A stretch of 20,422 bases of DNA. Source: Ruminococcaceae bacterium UBA7030 (GTDB lineage Bacteria; Bacillota; Clostridia; Oscillospirales; Acutalibacteraceae). Below, one piece after another: positions 13,890 to 20,422 of the stretch; positions within the stretch are counted from its first letter, which is position 1, and each line of letters begins with the position of its first letter. Location of the stretch: assembly GCA_002494125.1 (NCBI GenBank), contig DLBD01000136.1:1-20422 (forward strand), in the 5' to 3' direction. The notes beneath the pieces were generated by a model. The model was not told the DNA's origin, searched no databases, and was given only the letters and a program-made list of their open reading frames with translations. A program made the translations under genes and the position numbers.

Positions 13890-15779
13890 ATGAAAAGGGT
13901 ATTTGCATTCATCGGTTTTTCGTGTGCAATTACCCTTTTTATTCTAAACAGCTTTGCGTATAATGCTTATCTTTACGTTTTACTTGTTTGCGTTATTCTT
14001 TTTGCTTTATCTCTTATAATTAAACCGTTAAGACAGGGGAAGGTACTGCCTACTGTATTGGGCAGCGCTGTTTTCGCCTGTCTTATTTTTACACTTACTA
14101 TGAGCGGAGTTAATACTGAGCATAATGCACTTTGCGGCAAAACAGCTGCTTGCAGCTTTAAGATTATTGAGCCGTATGAAATGACGACGACCGGTAAGTA
14201 TAGTTACACAGTAAAAACAGAATATATAAAATGTGAAAACTCACCGCAGAATATTAAAGTAAGACTCTTTTCTAACGACATAATAAATGCCGATTATTAC
14301 GATGAAATAAATGGAGAGCTTACTTTTCTCGATTCAACGGAAAAGCCGCTGAATTCTAATGGTATGTATTCACAAGGAGTTTATATCAGCGCCGTACTTG
14401 ATTCAGCCGAGGTAAAGCCCTGCCAAAGCAAACCGCCTTATTATTATGTGTTAAAGCTTAGACAACATATTAAAAGCGTGCTTGAAAATAGTTTTGAGGA
14501 TCAGACCGGCGCACTTTCCTGCGCATTAATTCTCGGAGACAGGTCGCTTCTTACTGATGATACGGTGAATGACTTTATCGTTAGCGGTGCAAGTCATCTT
14601 ATGGCGGTGTCGGGACTTCATATAGGTATGCTGTACCTTGCGGTATTTTATCTCTTGTATCCGCTTAAAAACAAACGGTTTTTAGGTGATATAATATGCC
14701 TTTTGGCAGTTCTGTTTTATTTGTCGCTTACAGGCTTTTCAAAATCGGCAATAAGAGCGGGTATAATGCTTTTGATAATCATTATTTCAAAAATGTCCGA
14801 TAAACAGCCGGACACTCTCAACTCTCTTGGCTTTGCAAGCTTTGTAATCTGCCTTAACCCGTTTTCTGCTGCTGATGCAGGCGCCGTCCTAACCGTGCTT
14901 GCGCTTTTGGGACAGCTCGTTATTAAACCTGAATTACGTTCTGAAAAGATTAAAAGCAGGGTGCTTGGTTATATAATAAACGTATTTATTTCTACTATTT
15001 CAATATTGCTTGCAACTCTTCCTGCAATGTGGATTTATTTCGGCAGGGTAAGTCTTATTAGTTTACTTATTAATATTGTTGCTATCCCGCTTACACAGCT
15101 TGCATTATTATTCCTTTTCCTCTTTATTGTACTGTTTCATATTTCGCCCGTTATTTCATATATTCCTTATCTTGTTTCAAATTATAGTCTTAAAGCTTTA
15201 TTGAGTGTTGTTCATTTCTTTTCCGAAAAACTATCAACTCTTTATATAAGCATTGATTCCTCAATCCTCGCTTTGTCGATTGCATTTGCGCTGATTTTTA
15301 TAGGCGTTTCAACTATACTCTTGAAAAAGCCTGACAGGCGACTCATCGCATGGCTTAGCATAATGATTATATCAGTCGGTGGAGTTCTTAACATTTATGA
15401 AACAAAAACCACGACAACGCTTACGGTAACCTGCGACGGTGCGGTTATAGTTGAGGACGGCGGTTATGTGACGGCAGTCGGTGTTTCGTCCTCAAGGGAT
15501 TTTTATCTGTATAACAGGCTTAAAACAAATTCGAAATCTGCTCTTCTTGCAGAAGGTGAGGGTGAATATGAAAACGGTAACATCAGACTTATTAACGATT
15601 CTGAAAAAAGTTATCTGTTCATTTATAATAATGTCTTTGAAATTTCACAAGACTATGTTACAATAAACAATATAAGATTAATTAGAGATATTAATCATAA
15701 ATTCAGTCAAAGCGCTGATAATGTGTTTTATATCAAAAATTCGCAACAGATTTATTTAAGGAGGGTTGAAAGTGGCTAA
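13890..15779 (+). CDS. comEC: ComEC/Rec2-family DNA uptake channel lacking a recognisable nuclease domain
   Basis: 629 residues. Two to three N-terminal TM segments lead into an OB-like extracytoplasmic domain (about 80-175), then the Competence membrane domain with its hallmark SGASHLMAVSGLHIGML (232-248) and about eight further TM segments to roughly residue 505. ComEC forms the channel that takes single-stranded DNA across the membrane in natural transformation. Full-length ComEC proteins usually end in a metallo-beta-lactamase-type domain with HxHxDH. Here the final 120 residues begin like it (TLTVTCDGAVIVEDGG) but contain no HxHxDH or other metal site, and the total is over 100 residues short of typical. 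Whether uptake is functional is uncertain. The ribosome site is weak, and the gene is probably translated from the lacZ transcript. Its end overlaps holA by eight bases. Confidence 0.85.
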   Translation: MKRVFAFIGFSCAITLFILNSFAYNAYLYVLLVCVILFALSLIIKPLRQGKVLPTVLGSAVFACLIFTLTMSGVNTEHNALCGKTAACSFKIIEPYEMTTTGKYSYTVKTEYIKCENSPQNIKVRLFSNDIINADYYDEINGELTFLDSTEKPLNSNGMYSQGVYISAVLDSAEVKPCQSKPPYYYVLKLRQHIKSVLENSFEDQTGALSCALILGDRSLLTDDTVNDFIVSGASHLMAVSGLHIGMLYLAVFYLLYPLKNKRFLGDIICLLAVLFYLSLTGFSKSAIRAGIMLLIIIISKMSDKQPDTLNSLGFASFVICLNPFSAADAGAVLTVLALLGQLVIKPELRSEKIKSRVLGYIINVFISTISILLATLPAMWIYFGRVSLISLLINIVAIPLTQLALLFLFLFIVLFHISPVISYIPYLVSNYSLKALLSVVHFFSEKLSTLYISIDSSILALSIAFALIFIGVSTILLKKPDRRLIAWLSIMIISVGGVLNIYETKTTTTLTVTCDGAVIVEDGGYVTAVGVSSSRDFYLYNRLKTNSKSALLAEGEGEYENGNIRLINDSEKSYLFIYNNVFEISQDYVTINNIRLIRDINHKFSQSADNVFYIKNSQQIYLRRVESG

Positions 15780-16818
15780 ACTTGACGAGGCAGGACTTAG
15801 AGCGCAGATAAAAAGCGGCGAATACTCAAATGCGTATTTTATCTACGGCGAAGAAAGCTATCTTAAAGAGCATTATGTTTCTCAAATTAAAAAGAAGCTT
15901 ATTAATCCTGCGTTTGAGGATTTCAATCTTCATATGTATGAGGGCAAAGAGTGTCAGCTTGACGACGCTCTTAAAGATGCGCAAATACTTCCTATGATGG
16001 ATGAATATAATCTTGTCATTGTCAAGGATTACCCCATAACCCGCTCTAAAAGTGACATAAAGCTTCTTGAAGAATATCTTGAAGATCTTAATGAAAGCAC
16101 AGTATTTATAATGCTTTATGACGCTGTTACGCTCGACGAAAAAACTGCAACCTTCAGGAATTTAATAAAGCTTTTTGACAATTCGGGCTCTGTTGTTAAT
16201 CTCCAAAAACGAACAGAGGGAGATGTAGCAAGACTTCTTGTAAGCGGCGCAAAGAAAAGGGGTTCTTCGCTTGACTTAAATAACGCAAGATATCTTATCT
16301 CTGTTTCCGGAAACGATATGAAAGTCCTTCTTAATGAGCTTGACAAGCTTTCATACTATTCACAGGGAAAAGAGATTACCAAACAGACGATTGACGAAAT
16401 TGCCACAAAATGCCTTCAGGCACGAGTTTACGATGTGTCGAAGGCTGTCACTGCAGGCAATGCGGACAATGCCTATAAAGCACTTGCTACACTTTTTGAA
16501 CTTAGGGAAGACCCCATTATTATTAATGCTGCAATTTCCGGCGTATATGTTGATATGTACCGTGTAAAATGTGCTAAAGCTGCAGGCAAATCATATGACG
16601 ATGTTGCGGCAGTATTTAATTATAAGGGCAGGGAATTTGCACTTAAAAACGCCTCGCGTGACTGTGCAAGACTTTCGCAAGAGCAACTTAGAAATTCACT
16701 TGACGCAATTCTTGAAACCGACATAAAGCTTAAGAGCACAGGGCTTGACAGCCGTCTTTTACTTGAAGAGCTTATTTCAAAGCTCCTTCTTATAGCAAGG
16801 GGTGTAAGCTATGCTTAA
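15772..16818 (+). CDS. holA: DNA polymerase III, delta subunit
   Basis: 348 residues from GTG 15772, which lies seven bases after AAGGAGG (15758-15764). TTG 15766 is too close to that site to be the start. The clamp-loader delta subunit opens the beta sliding clamp during replication. The N-terminal domain has YFIYGEESYLKEHY (22-35) and the delta-type DAQILPMMDEYNLVIVKDYP segment. The middle holds the small helical lid, with YLISVSGNDMKVLLNELDKLS, and the C-terminal collar domain ends with a helical LDSRLLLEELISKLLLIA. Length matches the family. The comEC-holA order is common in Firmicutes. It overlaps comEC by eight bases upstream and rnmV by eight bases downstream, so all three are translationally linked. 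Confidence 0.92.
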   Translation: MAKLDEAGLRAQIKSGEYSNAYFIYGEESYLKEHYVSQIKKKLINPAFEDFNLHMYEGKECQLDDALKDAQILPMMDEYNLVIVKDYPITRSKSDIKLLEEYLEDLNESTVFIMLYDAVTLDEKTATFRNLIKLFDNSGSVVNLQKRTEGDVARLLVSGAKKRGSSLDLNNARYLISVSGNDMKVLLNELDKLSYYSQGKEITKQTIDEIATKCLQARVYDVSKAVTAGNADNAYKALATLFELREDPIIINAAISGVYVDMYRVKCAKAAGKSYDDVAAVFNYKGREFALKNASRDCARLSQEQLRNSLDAILETDIKLKSTGLDSRLLLEELISKLLLIARGVSYA

Positions 16819-17389
16819 AATAAAAGAAGCTGTAATAGTTGAGGGAAAGTACGACAAGATAAAGCTTTCAAACCTTATTGACGCTCTGATTATAGAAACA
16901 AACGGATTTTCTATTTATAAGGATAAGGAAAAGCTTGATTTTATTAAAAAGCTTGCTGATGAGAGAGGAGTTATTATCCTGACAGACTCCGACCACAGCG
17001 GAACTCAGATAAGAAACTATCTTGCGGATGTACTTAAAGAAAGCACTTATAAGCATATATATATCCCTGATATTTACGGCAAGGAAAGGCGCAAAGCTCA
17101 ACCCTCAAAGGAGGGTAAGCTCGGAGTCGAGGGTATGAGTGACGCACTTCTTGCAGAGCTTTTTGAAAAATCAAAAGTTAACTTCTCTCTGACGGAAAAT
17201 AATAACCCCGTTACAAGTTATGACCTTTACGAGCTTGGTATATCCGGAAGAGCAGATGCAAAAGAAAAAAAGAGAGCGCTTCTTAAAGCACTCTCGCTTC
17301 CCGAGGTTCTTTCAACCTCTTCGCTTTTATCTTATGTAAATTCTTCAATGACGCGGGAGGAGTTTATTACTCTTTGCCGGACTCTTTAA
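16811..17389 (+). CDS. rnmV: Ribonuclease M5 (toprim domain), 5S rRNA maturation
   Basis: 192 residues. The N-terminal toprim domain shows the catalytic glutamate E11 in VIVEGKYD and the DxD pair D59/D61 in LTDSDHSG, then IYIPDIYGKERRKAQPSKEGKLGVEGM, characteristic of RNase M5 rather than primase or RecR. The C-terminal 70 residues form the helical M5-specific region (YDLYELGISGRADAKEKKRALL). RNase M5 trims both ends of 5S rRNA precursor in the cytoplasm. The ATG lies within the holA end, giving an eight-base overlap. The 3' end overlaps the convergent tmcAL gene by 23 bases, and a good terminator follows at 17403. Confidence 0.88.
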   Translation: MLKIKEAVIVEGKYDKIKLSNLIDALIIETNGFSIYKDKEKLDFIKKLADERGVIILTDSDHSGTQIRNYLADVLKESTYKHIYIPDIYGKERRKAQPSKEGKLGVEGMSDALLAELFEKSKVNFSLTENNNPVTSYDLYELGISGRADAKEKKRALLKALSLPEVLSTSSLLSYVNSSMTREEFITLCRTL

Positions 17390-18446
17390 TATATCTGATT
17401 TTACTTCTCTGCTCACTTGAGCAGGGAAGTATTTTTGTGTAACCGAGATTATAAATGTCCGTCACTCTGCATTCAAGCTCAAAAAGTCGTTTACTGTTTT
17501 CGTCAAGTGAAGATATGTCTGCATATCTGCTGACAATCGGTAAGCTTGCTTTGTTTCTCATTTCAGCCAAAAGCTTCTTGCCTTTTTCGTTGAACGCAAG
17601 GACTCTGATATATGGCGCGTCAAAGTCGTAATCCTTTGTTATTCCAAGATAAGCCCTTAATATTATACGCCTTATTCTTGAATGTGTGTAACGTTTTGTT
17701 TTGATAAGTTCATAAAGCTCATCAAGACTTTTTGCAGTTTTTACTGCGTCGACAATCCTATTCTCAAGACCTTCTGAAACGTCGTCAATCTGCCTGAAAT
17801 CTTCTTCACTCATTGTCCGTAATTTGTAAAGTACGGCTTTCTCACAGTTTTTAAGAGAACATATTTCATCGCAGGAAAGACTTTTTCTTATAGCAGAGGC
17901 GCTGTATTTAAAATCTTCACTGTCATGTCCTGCGCCTATTCTTTTAACAGGTATAAAGTCAAGACTTGTGCAGGCGAGATATTCAAGTGCAAGAATGTTG
18001 TTGGGATGGTCAAGTAAATCGCTTTTAATCACATTTTTTCTCGCAATGGGGTAAGATATACCTTTTTTCATTTCCGTGCTTATTTCAGCGTTGTGTGCCT
18101 TGATTTCGCGTGAGAGACTGTAAAGTTCATTCTTGTCATCACATTCGGCACCGAATGCAAGTTTATCAACCACACCGCACGCCTCAAGAAGTCTTACTCC
18201 GTTTTGTGCAAATCTTTCAGCAGAAGCGCAGGAGTAAACGCACGGCAGCTCGATGACAAGGTCAGCGCCGTTTCTTACCGCCGTTTCGGCTCTGTCAAAT
18301 TTTTCGTAAACAGAAAGTTCACCGCGTTGAACCGTATTACCGCTCATAACGCACACGACTTTATCACCGTATTTTTTTACAGTGTCTATTAAATACTTAT
18401 GACCTTCGTGAAAGGGGTTAAATTCGCAGATAATTCCGATTGCCAT
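17367..18446 (-). CDS. tmcAL: tRNA(Met) cytidine acetate ligase (TmcAL, YlbM family)
   Basis: 359 residues from ATG 18446, which lies nine bases after a GAGG site. A TTG five codons upstream is not needed. The enzyme uses acetate and ATP to form N4-acetylcytidine at the wobble base of elongator tRNA-Met. The nucleotidyltransferase HxGH motif is at 13-16 in CEFNPFHEGH. It is followed by VMSGNTVQRGELS, the RAETAVRNGADLVIELP helix, and RIGAGHDSEDFKYSASAIRKSL near the centre, all typical of YlbM/TmcAL. The C-terminal part is helical and less conserved. It is convergent with rnmV and divergent from acetate kinase; acetate made by that kinase's pathway is also this enzyme's substrate, though a functional link is only a thought. 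Confidence 0.9.
   Translation of the reverse strand: MAIGIICEFNPFHEGHKYLIDTVKKYGDKVVCVMSGNTVQRGELSVYEKFDRAETAVRNGADLVIELPCVYSCASAERFAQNGVRLLEACGVVDKLAFGAECDDKNELYSLSREIKAHNAEISTEMKKGISYPIARKNVIKSDLLDHPNNILALEYLACTSLDFIPVKRIGAGHDSEDFKYSASAIRKSLSCDEICSLKNCEKAVLYKLRTMSEEDFRQIDDVSEGLENRIVDAVKTAKSLDELYELIKTKRYTHSRIRRIILRAYLGITKDYDFDAPYIRVLAFNEKGKKLLAEMRNKASLPIVSRYADISSLDENSKRLFELECRVTDIYNLGYTKILPCSSEQRSKIRYIKESGKE
17403..17440 (+). terminator. rnmV terminator embedded in the tmcAL coding region
   Basis: A 12-bp stem (ACTTCTCTGCTC at 17403-17414 with 17419-17430, one G-T pair) closes an ACTT loop and is followed by ATTTTTGTGT. It lies 13 bases after the rnmV stop, on the plus strand, within the tmcAL 3' coding region. 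Confidence 0.8.
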
Positions 18447-18467
18447 AAAAAAATTCCTCAAAAGTCC

Positions 18468-18497
18468 TTGACATAATTATATATAATATATTATTAT
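18468..18497 (+). promoter_or_regulatory. Promoter of the acetate kinase transcript
   Basis: A consensus TTGACA (18468-18473) is followed after 18 bases by TATTAT (18492-18497). The surrounding run of AT offers other -10 choices, such as TATAAT at 18495-18500. A start near 18503 would give a leader of about 40 bases. Confidence 0.6.
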
Positions 18498-18524
18498 AAT
18501 ACTAAATAAATATAATTTATTCAA
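18496..18524 (-). promoter_or_regulatory. Possible promoter of tmcAL
   Basis: On the minus strand, TTGAAT (18519-18524) and TATTAT (18496-18501) are 17 bases apart. The -10 overlaps that of the acetate kinase promoter, so the two would compete for polymerase. The region is very AT-rich, which lowers confidence. Confidence 0.4.
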
Positions 18525-18541
18525 TAGTTGGAGGCAATATT

Positions 18542-19759
18542 TTGAAAATTCTTGTAATTAACTGCGGAAGCTCATCACTCAAGTATCAGCTTATGGATAT
18601 GACAGATGAGTCTGTTCTCTGCTCAGGCGCTATCGAGCGTATCGGTATGGAGATTAAAGGCGGAGAAAATAATGTCATTGTAAAAAAGAACGGCGAGAAG
18701 TTCACATACGATAAAGAGCTCCTTGACCACACAGCAGCTTTTAATGAGGTTAAATATGTCCTTTCCGAAAGCGAATATAAAGTAATTGATTCGTTTAGTG
18801 AAATTGACGCTATCGGTCACAGAGTTGTTCAGGGCGGCGACAAATATTCAAAGAGCGTTCTTATTGACGCAAAGGTTGAGTCGGATATTGAACAGCTTTC
18901 TCCTTTAGCACCGCTTCATAACCCCGCAAACCTTCAGGGTTATAGAGCGTGCAAAGCTATTGTGGGCGAAAGCGTACCTCAAGTTGCTGTTTTTGATACA
19001 GCTTTCCACAGCACAATGCCTCCAAAGGCATATATGTTTGCGGTACCATATGAGTATTATGAAAAGTATAGCGTGCGTCGTTACGGCTTCCACGGTACGT
19101 CACATAAGTTTGTTTCCCACAGAGTTGCAGACAGAATGGGTAAGAGTATAAACGAACTTAAGATTATTACATGTCATCTCGGTAACGGCTCTTCAATAGC
19201 GGCAATTGACAAGGGTAAGGTTGTTGACACCTCAATGGGCTTTACTCCTCTTGACGGCTTTATGATGGGTACCCGTTCAGGAGCTGTTGACCCGTCGGTT
19301 GTAACCTTTATTGAAAAAGAGCTCAATATTACTCCTGATGAAATGGATACTATTCTTAATAAGAAGTCTGGCGTTATGGCTGTATCAGGCGTTTCTTCAG
19401 ATGACAGAGATATTTGTGCTGCTCAGGACGCAGGTAACGAAAGAGCAATCCTTGCCCACGAGATGCAGGCTTATCAGATTGTTAAGTTCATCGGTTCATA
19501 TATCGCAGCAATGAACGGTGTTGATGCTATTGTATTTACCGGCGGCATTGGTGAAAACGGCGTATGGCTTCGTTCAAAGGTTTGTTCCTATCTCGGTTAT
19601 ATGGGCGTGAGCATTAACGAAGAACTTAATGCAAAAACTCAAAAGGGCGCTGAGGCAGAGCTTACAAATGAAAGCGACAAGGTAAGAGTATTTATTCTTG
19701 CTACAAACGAAGAGCTTTCCATCGCTCGTGACACAGCAGAAATTGTTAAATCATTATAA
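18542..19759 (+). CDS. ackA: Acetate kinase
   Basis: 405 residues. It converts acetyl phosphate and ADP to acetate and ATP, the last step of acetate-forming fermentation. Both family signatures are intact: N-terminal VINCGSSSLKYQL (N7) and VFDTAFHSTMP (D152). Also present are RYGFHGTSHKF (H184), CHLGNGSSIAAI, MGTRSGAVDPS (R245), FTGGIGENG and TNEEL (E390), matching the catalytic set known from Methanosarcina acetate kinase. The start is TTG 18542, placed seven bases after GGAGG (18530-18534); no ATG fits better. Phosphotransacetylase (pta), often adjacent, is not in the window. A small PC4-like gene follows after 44 bases with no terminator between, so they are probably co-transcribed. Confidence 0.95.
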   Translation: MKILVINCGSSSLKYQLMDMTDESVLCSGAIERIGMEIKGGENNVIVKKNGEKFTYDKELLDHTAAFNEVKYVLSESEYKVIDSFSEIDAIGHRVVQGGDKYSKSVLIDAKVESDIEQLSPLAPLHNPANLQGYRACKAIVGESVPQVAVFDTAFHSTMPPKAYMFAVPYEYYEKYSVRRYGFHGTSHKFVSHRVADRMGKSINELKIITCHLGNGSSIAAIDKGKVVDTSMGFTPLDGFMMGTRSGAVDPSVVTFIEKELNITPDEMDTILNKKSGVMAVSGVSSDDRDICAAQDAGNERAILAHEMQAYQIVKFIGSYIAAMNGVDAIVFTGGIGENGVWLRSKVCSYLGYMGVSINEELNAKTQKGAEAELTNESDKVRVFILATNEELSIARDTAEIVKSL

Positions 19760-19803
19760 TTTTGATAATTCATATTTACTAAATTGCAAAGGAGGAGAAC
19801 TTA

Positions 19804-20019
19804 ATGCCTGAAATCAAGTATGAAATTACAAAGCACATCGGTGTCATTTCTGAGACTGCAAGGGGCTGGACAAGAGAGGTTAACCTTATTTCTTGGAACG
19901 GTCGCGAGCCGAAGATTGATGTCAGAGACTGGTCACCTGACCACTCAAAGATGAGCAAGGGCATAACTTTCACTGTTGAGGAAGTTAAAGAGCTTAGTAA
20001 GTTAGTAGAAAAGCTTTAA
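19804..20019 (+). CDS. YdbC/PC4-like small nucleic-acid-binding protein
   Basis: 71 residues. The sequence fits the bacterial YdbC family, which has the fold of the eukaryotic coactivator PC4 and binds single-stranded DNA: GVISETARGWTREVNLISWNG (13-33), KIDVRDWSPDHSKMSKGITF (37-56) and a C-terminal helix VEEVKELSKLVEKL. Alternating aromatic and basic residues fit a beta-sheet nucleic-acid surface, and the helix probably dimerises. Its role in Firmicutes is not well defined; replication, repair or transcription support is suggested by the fold. A strong AAGGAGGAG site precedes the ATG. It is followed by a stem-loop at 20030. Confidence 0.8.
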   Translation: MPEIKYEITKHIGVISETARGWTREVNLISWNGREPKIDVRDWSPDHSKMSKGITFTVEEVKELSKLVEKL

Positions 20020-20029
20020 TAAATTTTTT

Positions 20030-20055
20030 AGGGCAACAATACTCTTTGTTGCCCT
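20030..20055 (+). terminator. Stem-loop terminator after the PC4-like gene
   Basis: A perfect 10-bp stem, AGGGCAACAA (20030-20039) with TTGTTGCCCT (20046-20055), has a six-base loop. The T tract after it is weak (TTGAAATTTG), so read-through into alaS is possible. The T-rich run before it suits termination on the other strand less, as no minus-strand gene is nearby. Confidence 0.65.
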
Positions 20056-20112
20056 TGAAATTTGTTATCATAATTTAAGAATAACTAATTATTACAATTA
20101 GAGGTATATATT

Positions 20113-20422
20113 ATGGAATGGACATCACTAAACGACTTAAGAGAAAAATATCTGTCCTTTTTTGAAAGCAAGGGACATTTAAGGCTTCCGAGCTTCTCTC
20201 TTGTGCCAAACGGGGACAAAAGCCTGCTTCTTATAAATTCGGGTATGGCTCCGATGAAAAAATATTTCACCGGTGAGGTTACGCCTCCGAGAAAACGTGT
20301 TACAACTTGTCAGAAATGTATCCGCACTCCGGATATCGAACAGGTCGGTAAGACTGACAGGCATGGTACCTTCTTTGAAATGCTCGGCAATTTTTCTTTC
20401 GGAGATTATTTCAAGGAAGAAG
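20113..20422 (+). CDS. alaS: Alanyl-tRNA synthetase, 3' partial
   Basis: The first 103 residues are present; the frame is open to the window end. It begins MEWTSLNDLREKYLSFFESK and continues with HLRLPSFSLVP, LLLINSGMAPMKKYF, TTCQKCIRTPDIEQVG and HGTFFEMLGNFSFGDYFK, the highly conserved class II catalytic domain start of AlaRS. The enzyme charges tRNA-Ala. The ATG at 20113 is eight bases after GAGG (20101-20104). An imperfect CTAATT/AATTAG hairpin (20085-20101) ends at the first base of that site. No T-box leader is seen in the 57-base gap, and no convincing promoter; it may rely on read-through or on a weak promoter here. Confidence 0.95.
   Translation, partial: MEWTSLNDLREKYLSFFESKGHLRLPSFSLVPNGDKSLLLINSGMAPMKKYFTGEVTPPRKRVTTCQKCIRTPDIEQVGKTDRHGTFFEMLGNFSFGDYFKEE

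Noticed and set aside
15766..15771. TTG start for holA
   Set aside because: It is one base from the AAGGAGG site; GTG 15772 has normal spacing.
18541..19803. Search for pta or the rpmF-type neighbours often found with acetate kinase
   Set aside because: Neither is present: upstream is divergent tmcAL and downstream the PC4-like gene. Absence next to ackA is common enough not to be a finding.
20020..20112. T-box riboswitch ahead of alaS
   Set aside because: The gap is under 100 bases, holds only a simple terminator hairpin, and lacks the T-box core and specifier stem.

Overview
The window is chromosomal DNA from a low-GC Gram-positive bacterium, most likely a gut-type Clostridia (Oscillospirales/Ruminococcus-like). 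This rests on A/T-ending codons, strong GGAGG-type ribosome binding sites, TTGACA/TATAAT-like promoters with 17-bp spacers, and Firmicutes gene families (RNase M5, TmcAL, a YdbC/PC4-like protein, a FliB-like cysteine protein, CDP-glycerol transferase). No rRNA, intact tRNA, CRISPR array or insertion sequence is visible.

Layout. 1-522 is the 3' end of a thioester-reductase (SDR) module of an NRPS-like enzyme. 523-876 holds a small frameshifted ORF, then a 25-bp tRNA 3' end (T-arm to CCA) with no matching tRNA body, then a strong terminator; this looks like the right edge of an element integrated in a tRNA gene. 877-5594 is a cell-envelope operon: a membrane-anchored CDP-glycerol glycerophosphotransferase-like protein, a 931-aa YidC/Oxa1-like protein fused to a sulfatase/LTA-synthase-type extracytoplasmic domain (apparently started at a rare ATT codon), and a small metallo-beta-lactamase-fold hydrolase. 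It converges on a PAP2 lipid phosphatase (minus). 6508-8465 is a cysteine synthase plus FliB-like protein operon, ending in a bidirectional terminator shared with a minus-strand FemAB transferase - alanine racemase-like operon (8489-10596). Back-to-back promoters at 10630-10689 serve that operon and a plus-strand run of lacZ-type beta-galactosidase, comEC, holA and rnmV (10719-17389). rnmV overlaps tail-to-tail with tmcAL (minus), and its terminator lies inside tmcAL. 18468-20055 is acetate kinase plus a PC4-like small protein, followed by the start of alaS, cut by the window end.

How the genes work together. Most of the right two thirds is housekeeping: DNA uptake and replication (comEC, holA), RNA maturation (rnmV, tmcAL, alaS), fermentation (ackA), lactose-type sugar hydrolysis (lacZ) and wall precursor or bridge chemistry (femAB-like, alr-like). 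The most distinctive part is 935-5594. A cytoplasmic glycerophosphate transferase, a multi-pass YidC-sulfatase fusion and a hydrolase, next to a lipid phosphatase, suggest a dedicated route for making or modifying a glycerophosphate-containing surface polymer; this function is an inference from families and gene order.
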